NCBI GenBank assembly: GCA_028283825.1
Contig: JAPWJW010000003.1
Span: forward strand, 434,001 to 498,000
Origin: Azospirillaceae bacterium
Lineage (GTDB): Bacteria; Pseudomonadota; Alphaproteobacteria; Azospirillales; Azospirillaceae
Length of the DNA stretch: 64,000 nt
Direction of reading: 5' to 3'
Below the pieces are notes generated by a model that ran no database searches, had not been told where the DNA came from, and saw only the letters and a program-made list of their open reading frames with translations. Below are positions 24,941-34,093 of this stretch, piece by piece. How positions within the stretch are numbered: position 1 is the stretch's first letter; every line of letters begins with the position of its first letter. Made by a program: the position numbers and the translations under genes.

Positions 24941-25984
24941 ATGGCCGATCCCCGTTTCTTTAACCGGGCCGGGCCCTTCACCCTTGCCGACCTGGCCCGG
25001 ATTTCCGGTGCGGAGGTGGCGCCCGGTTCAGATGAGACCCGCGTGCTGAGCGATGTGGCGGCGCTGGACGCCGCCGATGCCAGCCAGCTGAGCTTCCTGG
25101 ACAACAAGAAGTACGTGGGCGCCTTCGCGGCGACCCAGGCCGGCGCCGTGGTGGTGCATCCGGCCTTGGCGGCCAAGGCGCCGGCGGGCACGGCCCTGCT
25201 GCTGTCCCGCAACCCGTACAAGGCCTACGCGCTATGCGCCCAGGCCTTCTATCCGGCCACGGTGCCGTCCGGCGCGGTCAGTGCCGGCGCGCATGTGCAT
25301 CCCACCGCCCAGATCGGCGAAGGTACCGACATCGCCGCCGGTGCCGTGGTGGAAGAGGGGGCGGTGATCGGCGCCGGTTGCCGCATCGCCGCCAACGCCA
25401 CCATCGGCGCCCGGGTGGTGGTCGGCGACGGCAGCGTGATCGGCGCCAATGTCTCGCTCACCCATTGCATCGTCGGCTCGCGGGTCACCATCTACCCCGG
25501 TGCCCGCATCGGCCAGGACGGTTTCGGCTTCGCCATGGACCTGGCTGGCCACGTGCGTGTGCCGCAGCTGGGCCGGGTCATCATCGAGGATGACGTGGAA
25601 ATCGGCGCCAACGCCACCGTTGACCGGGGGGCGGGGCCCGATACGGTCATCGGCCGGGGCTGCATGATTGATAATTTGGTGCAAATCGGGCACAACGTCC
25701 AACTCGGTGCCGGCTGCGTCATCGTGGCCCAGGCGGGGATTTCGGGCAGTACGCGGTTGGACCATCATGTCGTGCTGGCCGCGCAGGCCGGTGTGACGGG
25801 GCATTTGAAAATAGGCGCGGGCGCGCAGATCGCGGCACAGAGCGGTGTCATGCGGGATGTGGAACCCGGGGAGAAGGTCGGCGGTTCGCCAGCCGTTCCC
25901 ATGCGCCAGTGGCTGCGCCAGGTGGCCGCCCTCGGGCGCCTGGTGCGGGGAAAGAATGGACAAGGTGACGGACGTGACGACTGA
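24941..25984 (+). CDS. lpxD: UDP-3-O-(3-hydroxyacyl)glucosamine N-acyltransferase
   Basis: 347 residues from ATG 24941, behind GAAAGG; a GTG at 24932 is in frame. The N-terminal uridine-binding domain ([27 protein letters not shown]) is followed by left-handed beta-helix hexapeptide repeats (about 100-300), with the catalytic His in [13 protein letters not shown]. It adds the second acyl chain in lipid A synthesis. fabZ overlaps its end (25956). Confidence 0.97.
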   Translation: MADPRFFNRAGPFTLADLARISGAEVAPGSDETRVLSDVAALDAADASQLSFLDNKKYVGAFAATQAGAVVVHPALAAKAPAGTALLLSRNPYKAYALCAQAFYPATVPSGAVSAGAHVHPTAQIGEGTDIAAGAVVEEGAVIGAGCRIAANATIGARVVVGDGSVIGANVSLTHCIVGSRVTIYPGARIGQDGFGFAMDLAGHVRVPQLGRVIIEDDVEIGANATVDRGAGPDTVIGRGCMIDNLVQIGHNVQLGAGCVIVAQAGISGSTRLDHHVVLAAQAGVTGHLKIGAGAQIAAQSGVMRDVEPGEKVGGSPAVPMRQWLRQVAALGRLVRGKNGQGDGRDD

Positions 25985-26450
25985 AGATCAGAAGGTTCCC
26001 GTGAAGGTGCCCGATCTGGACATCCTGCAGATCATGGACATGATCCCGCATCGTTATCCCATGCTGTTGATCGACAAGGTCATCGACATCGTGACGGGTG
26101 AGAGCTGCACGGGCATCAAGAACGTCACGATCAACGAACCTTTTTTTGCCGGTCACTTCCCGAAGCGGCCGGTGATGCCGGGCGTGATGATCGTGGAAGC
26201 CATGGCCCAGACCTCGGCCGTGCTGGTCATGCACAGCCTGGGACAGTCGGCCGGAGACAGGCTGGTCTACTTCATGTCCATCGAGGAGGCGAAGTTCCGC
26301 CGCCCGGTGGTGCCGGGTGACCGCGTCGAGATCAAGGTCAAGAAGGTCCAGAACCGCCGCAACGTGTGGAAGTTCACGGGCGAGGCCTGGGTCGATGGCC
26401 AGCTGTGCGCCCAGTCGATCTATACCGCCATGATCGTGACGGAAAACTAG
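25956..26450 (+). CDS. fabZ: 3-hydroxyacyl-ACP dehydratase FabZ
   Basis: 164 residues from ATG 25956 ([12 protein letters not shown]), behind GGGGAAAG; the longer open frame lies inside lpxD. It has a hot-dog fold with [14 protein letters not shown] and the catalytic His in [23 protein letters not shown] (the Glu is in VEAMAQ). It dehydrates hydroxyacyl-ACP, competing with LpxA for the same substrate, which is why the two genes travel together. Confidence 0.97.
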   Translation: MDKVTDVTTEDQKVPVKVPDLDILQIMDMIPHRYPMLLIDKVIDIVTGESCTGIKNVTINEPFFAGHFPKRPVMPGVMIVEAMAQTSAVLVMHSLGQSAGDRLVYFMSIEEAKFRRPVVPGDRVEIKVKKVQNRRNVWKFTGEAWVDGQLCAQSIYTAMIVTEN

Positions 26451-26462
26451 GTCTTATTCGTG

Positions 26463-27263
26463 ATGAGCGCCTCCGTAGCCGAGACCTTTATCCATCCGAC
26501 CGCCGTGGTCGACCCGGCCGCCAGGATCGGGGCCGGCGTGCGCGTCGGTCCGTTCTGCGTGGTGGGCCCTCACGTCACGCTGGGCGACGGCGTTGAACTG
26601 AAAAGCCATGTCGTGGTCGAGGGCCGTACCCAGGTGGGCGACGGCACGGTCATCTTCCCGTTCGCCTCCATCGGCCAGGTCCCCCAGGACCTGAAGTACC
26701 AGGGGGAGCCGTCGCAGCTGATCATCGGCCGCAACAACCGCATCCGTGAACACGTGACGATGAACATCGGCACGGAAGGCGGCGGCATGGTGACCCGCAT
26801 CGGCGACAATTGCCTGTTCATGGTGTCCACCCATGTGGGCCATGACTGCATCGTCGGCGACCATGTCATCATGGCCAACAACGCCACCCTGGGCGGCCAT
26901 GTCGAGGTGGGGGACCATGCCATCCTGGGCGGCCTGTCGGCCGTGCTGCAATGGGTGCGCATCGGCGCCCACGCCATGATCGGCGGCATGTCGGGCGTGG
27001 AGAACGACGTCATTCCCTACGGTCTGGTGAAGGGGGAGCGCGCGCACCTGGCGGGGCTGAACCTGGTGGGGCTGACCCGCCGCGGTTTCTCGCGTGAGGA
27101 TATCCAGGCGCTGCGCACCGCCTTCGATGGCATCTTCGGTGATGCCGGCACCTTGGTGGACCGCATGGCCGCCGTGGAAAGCGCCCACCCGGCGCCGGTG
27201 GTGGGGGAGGTCCTGGCCTTCATCCGCAGCCGCACCGGGCGCCCGCTGTGCCAGCCCCGCTGA
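26463..27263 (+). CDS. lpxA: Acyl-ACP-UDP-N-acetylglucosamine O-acyltransferase
   Basis: 266 residues from ATG 26463 (a GTG at 26460 is adjacent). It has left-handed beta-helix hexapeptide repeats (FIHPTAVVDPAARIGAGVRV onward) and the catalytic-His segment FMVSTHVGHDCIVGDHVI. The C-terminal helices (RRGFSREDIQALRTAF) form the acceptor cap. It carries out the first step of lipid A synthesis. Its stop overlaps the lpxI start in an ATGA. Confidence 0.98.
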   Translation: MSASVAETFIHPTAVVDPAARIGAGVRVGPFCVVGPHVTLGDGVELKSHVVVEGRTQVGDGTVIFPFASIGQVPQDLKYQGEPSQLIIGRNNRIREHVTMNIGTEGGGMVTRIGDNCLFMVSTHVGHDCIVGDHVIMANNATLGGHVEVGDHAILGGLSAVLQWVRIGAHAMIGGMSGVENDVIPYGLVKGERAHLAGLNLVGLTRRGFSREDIQALRTAFDGIFGDAGTLVDRMAAVESAHPAPVVGEVLAFIRSRTGRPLCQPR

Positions 27264-28093
27264 TGCCGGACACCCCCGTAAAACTGGGGATACTGGCCGG
27301 CGGCGGTGACCTGCCGGGGCGCCTGATCGAGACTTGCCGGGCGGTGGGGCGCCCGCTGTTCGTGGTGACCCTGGACGGCCAGGGTGCTGCCGTGCCGGTC
27401 GACATCCCCCAGGCCGGATTCCGCATCGGTGCCGCCGGCGCCATCCTGGACCGCCTGCGGGCCGAAGGGGTGGGCGAGATCGTGCTGGCCGGCCGCGTGC
27501 GCCGGCCCAGTCTGGCGGAGATGCGTCCCGACTGGTTCGCCGCCAAGTTCTTCGCCCGCATCGGTGCCAAGGCGCTGGGCGATGACGGCCTGCTGCGCGC
27601 CCTGGTCACCACCCTGGAGGAAGAGGGCTTCCACGTCGTGGCGGTGCAGGATCTGGTGCAGGGCTTGCTGAGCCCGGCCGGGCCCCTGGGCGCCCTGGCG
27701 CCCGACGCCGCCGCCGAGGCCGACATCGCGCACGGTGCCGCCGTCGCCCGTACGCTAGGCCTGCTGGACGTGGGCCAGTCGGTGGTGGTGCAGCAGGGGC
27801 TGGTGCTGGGGGTCGAGGCCATTGAGGGCACCGACGCCCTGATCGAGCGCTGTGGCACCCTGCGCCGCGACGGCCCTGGCCCCATCCTGGTGAAAGTGCG
27901 CAAGCCGCAGCAGGATATCCGCCTGGATTTGCCCACCATCGGCGTTACTACGGTGGAACGTGCCGCCGCCCACGGCTTCCGCGGCATCGCGGTGGAGGCG
28001 GGCGGCACCCTGACCCTGGGCCGGGACCAGGTGGCCAAGGCGGCTGATGCCGCCGGCCTCTTCGTCACCGGCATCGTTACGGAGACGGTATGA
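27263..28093 (+). CDS. lpxI: UDP-2,3-diacylglucosamine pyrophosphatase LpxI
   Basis: 276 residues from ATG 27263, overlapping lpxA. It is the DUF1009 family, the alphaproteobacterial replacement for LpxH: LGILAGGGDLPGRLIE at the N-terminus, FRIGAAGAILDRLRAEGV, GDDGLLRALVTTLEEEGF, QSVVVQQGLVLGVEAIEGTD and KVRKPQQDIRLDLPTIGV in the C-terminal domain. It yields lipid X plus UMP. Its stop overlaps the lpxB ATG, so lpxA-lpxI-lpxB are translationally coupled. Confidence 0.95.
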   Translation: MPDTPVKLGILAGGGDLPGRLIETCRAVGRPLFVVTLDGQGAAVPVDIPQAGFRIGAAGAILDRLRAEGVGEIVLAGRVRRPSLAEMRPDWFAAKFFARIGAKALGDDGLLRALVTTLEEEGFHVVAVQDLVQGLLSPAGPLGALAPDAAAEADIAHGAAVARTLGLLDVGQSVVVQQGLVLGVEAIEGTDALIERCGTLRRDGPGPILVKVRKPQQDIRLDLPTIGVTTVERAAAHGFRGIAVEAGGTLTLGRDQVAKAADAAGLFVTGIVTETV

Positions 28094-29271
28094 ACGACGA
28101 CGTGCCGCTGGTCTTCCTGGTCGCCGGCGAACCGTCGGGCGACGTGCTGGGCGGGCGGCTGATGCTGGCCCTGAAGCAGGAAACGGCCGGCGCCATCCGC
28201 TTCGCCGGTGTGGGCGGGGAACGCATGAAGGCCCAGGGCCTGAAAAGCCTGTTTCCCATGGAGGAACTGGCCCTGTTCGGCCTGGCCGAACTGCTGCCCA
28301 AGCTGCCCAGTCTGCTGCGCCGCATGAAGGAGACGGAAGAGGCCATCCTGGAGATGAAGCCGGCCGCCGTCGTCACCATCGACGCGCCGGACTTCTGCTT
28401 CCGCGTGGCGCGCAAGGTGAAGAAGGCCGACCCCAGCATCCCCCTGATCCATTACGTGGCGCCCACGGTGTGGGCCTGGCGGCCGGGCCGTGCGGGCAAG
28501 ATCGCCAAGTTCCTGGACCATCTGCTGGCCCTGCTGCCGTTCGAGCCGCCTTATTTCGAGAAGGTGGGGCTGGATTGCAGCTTCGTCGGCCATCCCATCG
28601 TGGAAAGCGGCGCGGATGCTGGCGATCCCGACCGTTTCCGTGTCGAGCACAACCTGGAAAGCGACTGCCGCGTCGTGACCATCCTGCCGGGCAGCCGGCG
28701 CAGCGAGGTCACCAAGCTGCTGCCCGACTTCAAGGCCGCGCTGGAAATCCTGGCGCCGCGCCTGCCGCGCCTGGTGGCGGCCGTGCCCACGGTGCCCGCC
28801 ACCCTGGCCCTGGTGCGCGACGCCGTGAAGGACTGGCCCCTGCCGACGGTGGTGGTTGAGGGCGACCAGGCCAAGTACGACGCTTTCGCCGCCAGCGAGG
28901 CAGCCCTGGCCGCATCCGGCACCGTGGCGCTGGAACTGGCGCTGGCCCGCCTGCCGGCGGTCATCGCCTATCGCATCCACCCGCTGACCTACCGCCTGTA
29001 TCGCGGGCTGATCAAGGTGCGCTTCGTCAATCTGGTGAACATCATGCTGAACCGCATGCTGGTGCCGGAACTGCTGCAGGACGAATGCCGCCCCTCACGC
29101 CTGGCGGAGGCGCTGGGCCGCCTGCTGGACGACCCGGCCGCCCGCCAGGAGCAGATCGAAGGCGTGGCCGAGGTGGCGGCCTGGCTGGGACAGGGCGATA
29201 CCCCCCCCAGTCGGCGTGCTGCGGAAGTGGTAATGCGTGTCATCCATGCGCGCGCCCGGGAAGACGATTAG
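28090..29271 (+). CDS. lpxB: Lipid-A-disaccharide synthase
   Basis: 393 residues, ATG 28090 overlapping lpxI. GT19 fold: VFLVAGEPSGDVLGGRLM, FAGVGGERMKAQG, HYVAPTVWAWRPGRA, TILPGSRRSEVTKLLP and the sugar-nucleotide loop ASGTVALELALARLPAVIAYR. It joins lipid X to UDP-diacylglucosamine at the inner membrane. It ends the lpxD-to-lpxB run, and a weak hairpin (29284-29301) follows before the sheath gene. Confidence 0.98.
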   Translation: MNDDVPLVFLVAGEPSGDVLGGRLMLALKQETAGAIRFAGVGGERMKAQGLKSLFPMEELALFGLAELLPKLPSLLRRMKETEEAILEMKPAAVVTIDAPDFCFRVARKVKKADPSIPLIHYVAPTVWAWRPGRAGKIAKFLDHLLALLPFEPPYFEKVGLDCSFVGHPIVESGADAGDPDRFRVEHNLESDCRVVTILPGSRRSEVTKLLPDFKAALEILAPRLPRLVAAVPTVPATLALVRDAVKDWPLPTVVVEGDQAKYDAFAASEAALAASGTVALELALARLPAVIAYRIHPLTYRLYRGLIKVRFVNLVNIMLNRMLVPELLQDECRPSRLAEALGRLLDDPAARQEQIEGVAEVAAWLGQGDTPPSRRAAEVVMRVIHARAREDD

Positions 29272-29283
29272 AATACCGCAGCC

Positions 29284-29301
29284 ATCCCGGACAGTCGGGA
29301 T
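29284..29301 (+). terminator. Weak hairpin after lpxB
   Basis: ATCCCG-gacagt-CGGGAT, 6-bp stem without a T-run, between lpxB (stop 29271) and the sheath gene (29324). It may reduce but not abolish read-through. Confidence 0.35.
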
Positions 29302-29323
29302 CGGCACCTGATCGGGGGCGGGT

Positions 29324-30493
29324 ATGGCGGAAGCACTGGCGGCGTTGCCTGACGTGGCGTTCCCGGGTGTTCCGATCGCGGAGCGGGGGCCGGAACCGGT
29401 GGCGGTTCAGGGCCTGCCCAGCGGTGTTCCCGCTTTCCTGGGGCCCTTGGCGCAGGGACCAGTGGGCCGCCCCGTCCGTGTCACCAGCCTGGCTGTTTTC
29501 CTCTCCCAGTTCGGCGCCCTGACCAGCGACACCGCCCTGGCGGTGGCCCAGTTCTTCGCCCAGGGCGGTACCGCCGCCTGGGTGGTGAACCAGCTGGCCT
29601 CGGTTGACGGTCCCTCGGCGGTGGACCAGTTGATGGCTGGCCTGTCCACGCTGGACGCGGCGGAGAATTACGACCTTGTCCACCTGCCGGAACTGCGGGC
29701 CCTGGCCCCATCCGTGGGGGCGGAGGCGCTGGGCCTGGTCGCGGACCATTGTGATCGGCGGGGGCTGTTCCTGATCGCCGATTTGCCACGGGACGTGGCC
29801 GATATCCCGGCGGCCTTGCAGTGGGCGCGGGGGCTGACCGGCCCGCGCTATGCCAATGTGGCCCTCTATTTCCCCGACCTGATGGTGCCTGATCCGACGC
29901 GGCCGGAGGGGCGCCGGCGCGTTGGTCCGGGCGCCGCCGTCGCCGGCCTTTATGCCACCAACGACCGCAACGCCGGGCTTTGGCACACGCCGGCGGGCAC
30001 GGATTTTCCCTTCCCGCACAGCCTGGACCTGTCGGCCCGCCTGGGCACGTCGGACATGGCGGCGCTGACCGGGGCCGGCATCAACGCCCTGGCCGTGTTT
30101 CCCCGCTATGGCGCCGTTCCCTGGGGCGGGCGCACGCTGGCGGGTGCGGGCAGCGAATGGCGGCAGATCGCCCTGCGCCGCCTGGCGCTGCATGTGGAGA
30201 CCAGCCTGGCGCGCGGCTGGGCCTGGGCGGCGGTCGAGGCCAACGGCGCCGATCTGTGGAAGCGCCTGACGACCACCGGGACGGCGTTCCTGGAAGGGCT
30301 GCGCCAGCAGGGCGCCTTCACCGGCACGCGGCCCGACCAGGGTTATTTCCTGCGCTGCGACCTCAGCACCACCACGCAGGAGGACCGCGACCGGGGCCTG
30401 TGCCGTGCCGTGGTGGGCATCGCCCCCATCCGCCCGGCGGAGTTCCTGCTGATGACCATCACCCTGCGCACGGCCGACGCGGCGCTTGCTTAA
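29324..30493 (+). CDS. Orphan contractile phage-tail sheath protein
   Basis: 389 residues. The N-terminal half shows the sheath pattern PGVPIAERGPEPV, AFLGPLAQGPVGRPVRVTSL, FLSQFG and ALAVAQFFAQGGTAAWVV. The C-terminal domain has the conserved interlocking region INALAVFPRYGAVPWGGRTL, WRQIALRRLALHVETSL, GAFTGTRPDQGYFLRCD and GIAPIRPAEFLLMTI. Such proteins form the contractile outer tube of myophages, R-type tailocins and extracellular injection systems. No tube, baseplate, spike, terminase or ATPase gene occurs in the window, so it is isolated. It starts 52 bases after lpxB and overlaps the convergent transporter gene by 4 bases. Confidence 0.85.
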   Translation: MAEALAALPDVAFPGVPIAERGPEPVAVQGLPSGVPAFLGPLAQGPVGRPVRVTSLAVFLSQFGALTSDTALAVAQFFAQGGTAAWVVNQLASVDGPSAVDQLMAGLSTLDAAENYDLVHLPELRALAPSVGAEALGLVADHCDRRGLFLIADLPRDVADIPAALQWARGLTGPRYANVALYFPDLMVPDPTRPEGRRRVGPGAAVAGLYATNDRNAGLWHTPAGTDFPFPHSLDLSARLGTSDMAALTGAGINALAVFPRYGAVPWGGRTLAGAGSEWRQIALRRLALHVETSLARGWAWAAVEANGADLWKRLTTTGTAFLEGLRQQGAFTGTRPDQGYFLRCDLSTTTQEDRDRGLCRAVVGIAPIRPAEFLLMTITLRTADAALA

Positions 30494-31398
30494 CGCGCGT
30501 AGCGCTTCGTGCCGGCCACGCACAGCAATACCAGGGCGGCGGTGCCCAGCAGCGACATGCCCACGGGCTCGCCCAGCAGGATGGCCGCCAGGCCGAAGCT
30601 GAAGAAGGGCTGCAGCAACTGGACCTGCCCCACCGCCGCCGTGCCGCCCAGCGACAGGGCGTGGTACCAGAAGAAAAAGCCGATCAGCATGCTGAACAGG
30701 GTGACGTAGCCCAGCGCCAGCCAGGCGGGCAGGGGCACGGCGTGCCAGTCCTGCGGCATGGTGGCGACGGCCAGCGGCCCCATCACCGGCAGGGCCAGCA
30801 CCAGCGCCCAGCAGATCACCGGCCAGCCGCCCAGGTGGCGGGACAGGCGGGCGCCCTCCGCATAGGCCAGGCCGCAGACGGTGATGGCCAGCAGCATCAG
30901 CCCGTCACCGGGCGCCAGGCCGCCCCCGCCCTGGGCCACGGCGTAGAGGGTGATGGCGGCGGCACCGGCGATGGAGAACACCCAAAACGCCGGCCGGGGC
31001 CGGTCACCGCCGCGCAGGGCGCCGAACACCGCCGTGGCGATGGGCAGCAGGCCGCTGAACACGATGGCGTGGGTCGATGGCATCCAGCGCATGGCCAATG
31101 CCGTCAGCAGGGGAAAGCCCAGCACCACGCCCAAGGCCACCACCATCAGGCCGGCCAGGTCGGCCCGGCGTGGCCGGCGCGGGCGTAGCACCGTCAGCAG
31201 GACGACGGCGCCGATGCCGGCCAGGGCGGCGCGCGCCAGGCTGACGAACACGGCGTCCAGCCCGATCAGCGCCATCTTGGTGATCGGCAGGCTGCCGCTG
31301 AAGATGATGACCGCCACCAGGCCATAGGCCAGGCCGGCCGCCGTCTGTCGGCTGGTGCGGGTCGGCAGGAGGGGGGCAGGGGCCGTCATGTCGGTCAT
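30490..31398 (-). CDS. DMT-superfamily (EamA) transporter
   Basis: 302 residues from ATG 31398 (MTDMTAPAPLL). It has ten hydrophobic segments arranged as two EamA repeats: GLAYGLVAVIIFSGSLPITKMAL opens the first, and LPAWLALGYVTLFSMLIGFFFWYHAL lies in the second. Family members export amino acids or metabolites. It is divergent from a MocR-type regulator, with an inverted repeat between them, and that regulator is its probable controller. Confidence 0.87.
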   Translation of the reverse strand: MTDMTAPAPLLPTRTSRQTAAGLAYGLVAVIIFSGSLPITKMALIGLDAVFVSLARAALAGIGAVVLLTVLRPRRPRRADLAGLMVVALGVVLGFPLLTALAMRWMPSTHAIVFSGLLPIATAVFGALRGGDRPRPAFWVFSIAGAAAITLYAVAQGGGGLAPGDGLMLLAITVCGLAYAEGARLSRHLGGWPVICWALVLALPVMGPLAVATMPQDWHAVPLPAWLALGYVTLFSMLIGFFFWYHALSLGGTAAVGQVQLLQPFFSFGLAAILLGEPVGMSLLGTAALVLLCVAGTKRYAR

Positions 31399-31479
31399 TT
31401 GGGGAAGGCGTCCGTCGTCATCATCTGGGCGGCCCCCATGCTGGGGCGGGGTGAGGCGGATCACAAGGTATGGTACAGT

Positions 31480-31497
31480 ACAGTTTTACCAAACTGT
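31480..31497. promoter_or_regulatory. Inverted repeat in the EamA/MocR divergent promoter
   Basis: ACAGTTT-TACC-AAACTGT, perfect 7-bp arms, 10 bases upstream of the MocR ATG (31508). An extra half-site-like TACAG lies just to the left (31474-31478). It is a probable operator for the MocR protein; direct or inverted repeats of this size are usual for the family. Confidence 0.55.
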
Positions 31498-31507
31498 GCT
31501 GGTCCAA

Positions 31508-32938
31508 ATGGCAATACAGACGGCGTTGCCCGACCCCGAAACCCTTACCGCCCGTACCCTGGTGGAAACCGTGATGGCGGATATCCAGGGCCGGGTGGAG
31601 GGGCGCCTGCTGGCACCCGGCGCCAAGGCGCCGTCCATCCGTGCCATGGCCTACCGGATGGGGGTGTCCAAATCCACGGTGGTGGAGGCGTATGACCGAC
31701 TGGTGGCGGAAGGCGTGCTGGCGGCCCGGCCGGGGTCCGGCTTCTACGTCGCCAAGCGGGCGGCACCCCTGGCGCTGATGGGGACGGGCCTGGGCGGGAC
31801 GGAGCCGCCGCCGGACCGCGCGGTGGACCCGCTGTGGCTGATGCGCCAGGCGCTGGAGCCGGGGGATGGGTTGCTGAAGCCGGGTTGCGGCTGGCTGCCG
31901 GCCGACTGGATGCCCGATCCCGCCATCCGCCGGGCGTTGCGCGCCCTGGCGCGGGCACCGGCCGCCGCCCTGCTGGAATACGACACGCCGCTGGGATTCG
32001 AGCCCTTGCGCCGGCATCTGGCCGACCGCTTCGCCACGCGCGGCATCCCGGCGCAACCCCGCCAAATCCTGCTGACCGACAGCGGTAGCCAGGCGATCGA
32101 CCTGGTGTGCCGCTATCTGCTGGAACCGGGCGACACCGTCCTGCTGGACGATCCCTGTTATTTCAACTTCAAGGCCGTGGTGGCGGCCCATCGCGCCCGT
32201 GCGGTGCCGGTGCCCTACACCCCGACCGGACCGGACGTCGCGGCATTCGCGGCAGCCGCCGCCACCCACCGGCCCCGCCTCTACATCACCAACGCTGCCC
32301 TGCACAACCCCACCGGGGCCAGCCTGGCGGCACCCGTGGCGCACAAACTGCTGACCTGTGCGGCCGCCCACGACATCCTGATCGTCGAGGATGACATCTT
32401 CAGCGATTTCGAGGGGGAGCCGTCGCCGCGCCTGGCCGCTTTCGATGGGCTGGAGCGGGTGATCCATATCGGCAGCTTTTCCAAGACCCTGTCGGCGTCA
32501 ATCCGCTGCGGCTACATCGCGGCGCGGGAGGATTGGGTACAGGGCATGGCCGATGTGAAGCTGGCCACGGCCTTCGGCAACGCCGCCATCAATCCGCGCC
32601 TGGTCCATCAACTGCTGACCGACGGCAGCTACCGCCGGCATATGGACGGGGTGCGCGGCCGCTTGGCCGGCGCCATGGCGCGGACGGTGCGGCGGCTGGA
32701 GGATCTCGGCCTGCGGCCCTGGACGGAGCCGCGCGGCGGCATGTTCCTGTGGGCCGCCCTGCCACCCGGCGCGTCCTCCGTCGCTGTGGCGCGCCGCGCC
32801 CTGGAGCAGGGCGTGGTGCTGGCCCCGGGCGATGTCTTCAGCCTGACGGGCAGCGCCGACGGCTTTTTGCGCTTCAACGTCGCCCAGTGCGACGCGCCCC
32901 GCATCTTTGAGGTGCTGGCCCGCGCGCTGGGAGCGTGA
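31508..32938 (+). CDS. MocR/PdxR-family regulator (GntR winged helix fused to PLP aminotransferase fold)
   Basis: 476 residues from ATG 31508. Residues about 10-80 are a GntR winged helix (LLAPGAKAPSIRAMAYRMGVSKSTVVEAYDRLVAEG, RPGSGFYV). The rest is a fold-type I aminotransferase with LTDSGSQAIDLVCRYLLEPG, NAALHNPTGAS, VEDDIFSDFE and the PLP-lysine segment IGSFSKTLSASIRCGY. These proteins sense PLP or an amino-acid adduct and control adjacent genes, here most likely the divergent EamA transporter. A 12-bp hairpin follows the stop. Confidence 0.92.
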   Translation: MAIQTALPDPETLTARTLVETVMADIQGRVEGRLLAPGAKAPSIRAMAYRMGVSKSTVVEAYDRLVAEGVLAARPGSGFYVAKRAAPLALMGTGLGGTEPPPDRAVDPLWLMRQALEPGDGLLKPGCGWLPADWMPDPAIRRALRALARAPAAALLEYDTPLGFEPLRRHLADRFATRGIPAQPRQILLTDSGSQAIDLVCRYLLEPGDTVLLDDPCYFNFKAVVAAHRARAVPVPYTPTGPDVAAFAAAAATHRPRLYITNAALHNPTGASLAAPVAHKLLTCAAAHDILIVEDDIFSDFEGEPSPRLAAFDGLERVIHIGSFSKTLSASIRCGYIAAREDWVQGMADVKLATAFGNAAINPRLVHQLLTDGSYRRHMDGVRGRLAGAMARTVRRLEDLGLRPWTEPRGGMFLWAALPPGASSVAVARRALEQGVVLAPGDVFSLTGSADGFLRFNVAQCDAPRIFEVLARALGA

Positions 32939-32941
32939 CAC

Positions 32942-32972
32942 CAGCGGCACGAGGCTTGGGCTCGTGCCGCTG
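32942..32972. terminator. Long perfect hairpin after the MocR gene
   Basis: 12-bp perfect stem CAGCGGCACGAG/CTCGTGCCGCTG with a 7-base loop, 3 bases after the stop codon. No T-run follows (taggcccc). It probably stabilises the mRNA 3' end or terminates transcription. The next 130 bases up to the aldo/keto reductase stop hold no gene. Confidence 0.6.
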
Positions 32973-33103
32973 TAGGCCCCGACTGGGGCCGCCGCAGGTT
33001 TCCGGGGAACGTAGTGGACTGGAAACCGAGGAAGCCCAAGCCGGCGGATGCCGGCGCCCGGCGATTGAGGGCTACTGATTCAAGCGCGGGCCAACCTTCC
33101 GGT

Positions 33104-33991
33104 TCAGGCGGTGGCCATGCCGCCCACCTGGTCCAGCGCCGCGACGGCATCGGCCGGCAGCGACAATTGGCCGGCCGCCAGGTTCTCCTTCAGGTGCGCG
33201 ACCGAGGAGGTGCCGGGGATCAGCAGCAGGTTGGGCGCGCGTTGCAGCAGCCAGGCCAGCGCCACCTGCATCGGCGTGGCGTTCAGGCGGGCGGCCACGT
33301 CGGACAGGGCGGAGGATTGCAGGGGGGTGAACCCGCCCAGCGGGAAGAACGGGACGTAGGCGATGCCGTCCCGGCCCAGGGCGTCGATAAAGGCATCGTC
33401 GGCACGATGCGCCAGGTTGTACAGGTTCTGCACGCAGACGATGGGGGCGATGCGGCGCCCCTCCGCCACCTGGGTGGCCGTGACGTTGCTGAGCCCGATG
33501 TGGCGGATCAGGCCCTGGCGCTGCAGGTCGGCCAGCACGCTCAGTTGTTCCTCGATGGAGCCCTCCACCGGGTGGTGGACCTCAAGCATGCAGCGGAAGT
33601 TGACAACATCCAGCACGTCCAGGCCCAGGTTGCGCAGGTTGTCATGCACCGCCTGGATCAGTTCCTCACGCGAGAACGCCGGCAGCCAGGAACCGTCCGC
33701 ACCGCGCCGCGCGCCGATCTTGGTGACGATGACCAGGTCGTCGGTATAGGGGTGCAGGGCCTCCCGGATCAGCTGGTTGGTGATATGCGGGCCATAGAAG
33801 TCGCTGGTGTCGAGGTGGTTCACGCCGGCCTCGACCGCGGCGCGCAGCACGGCCAAGGCGGCCTGGCGGTCCTTGGGCGGCCCGAACACGCCGGGGCCGG
33901 CCAGTTGCATGGCGCCGTAGCCCAGGCGCTTCACCGTCAGGTCGCCCAGTAGGGCCGTGCCGGGCTGAGCGGTATGGGATGGGGTGGACAT
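33104..33991 (-). CDS. Aldo/keto reductase
   Basis: 295 residues from ATG 33991 (MSTPSHTAQPG); a GTG at 34000 is in frame. TIM-barrel AKR: VKRLGYGAMQLAG, VNHLDTSDFYGPH with the catalytic Asp and Tyr, LVIVTKIGARRG with the Lys, FRCMLEVHHPVEG with a His, and the C-terminal NADPH-binding LLLIPGTSSVAHLKENLAA. It reduces aldehydes or ketones; the substrate is unknown. It is divergent from a LysR gene 102 bases away, which is a common regulator/AKR pairing. Confidence 0.92.
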   Translation of the reverse strand: MSTPSHTAQPGTALLGDLTVKRLGYGAMQLAGPGVFGPPKDRQAALAVLRAAVEAGVNHLDTSDFYGPHITNQLIREALHPYTDDLVIVTKIGARRGADGSWLPAFSREELIQAVHDNLRNLGLDVLDVVNFRCMLEVHHPVEGSIEEQLSVLADLQRQGLIRHIGLSNVTATQVAEGRRIAPIVCVQNLYNLAHRADDAFIDALGRDGIAYVPFFPLGGFTPLQSSALSDVAARLNATPMQVALAWLLQRAPNLLLIPGTSSVAHLKENLAAGQLSLPADAVAALDQVGGMATA

Positions 33992-34093
33992 GGGGATCAC
34001 TCTCCGGAGGCTAGGGGGGATGCCTCATATGCCCATTGTCGCCCTGCACGATAATCGGCGAAGATCGGTACGGGCTGTGCGGAAAGGCGAACA

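Noticed and set aside
27220-28980. Long leftward frame opposite lpxI and lpxB
   Set aside because: A GC-rich shadow frame; the sense strand carries translationally coupled lipid A genes.
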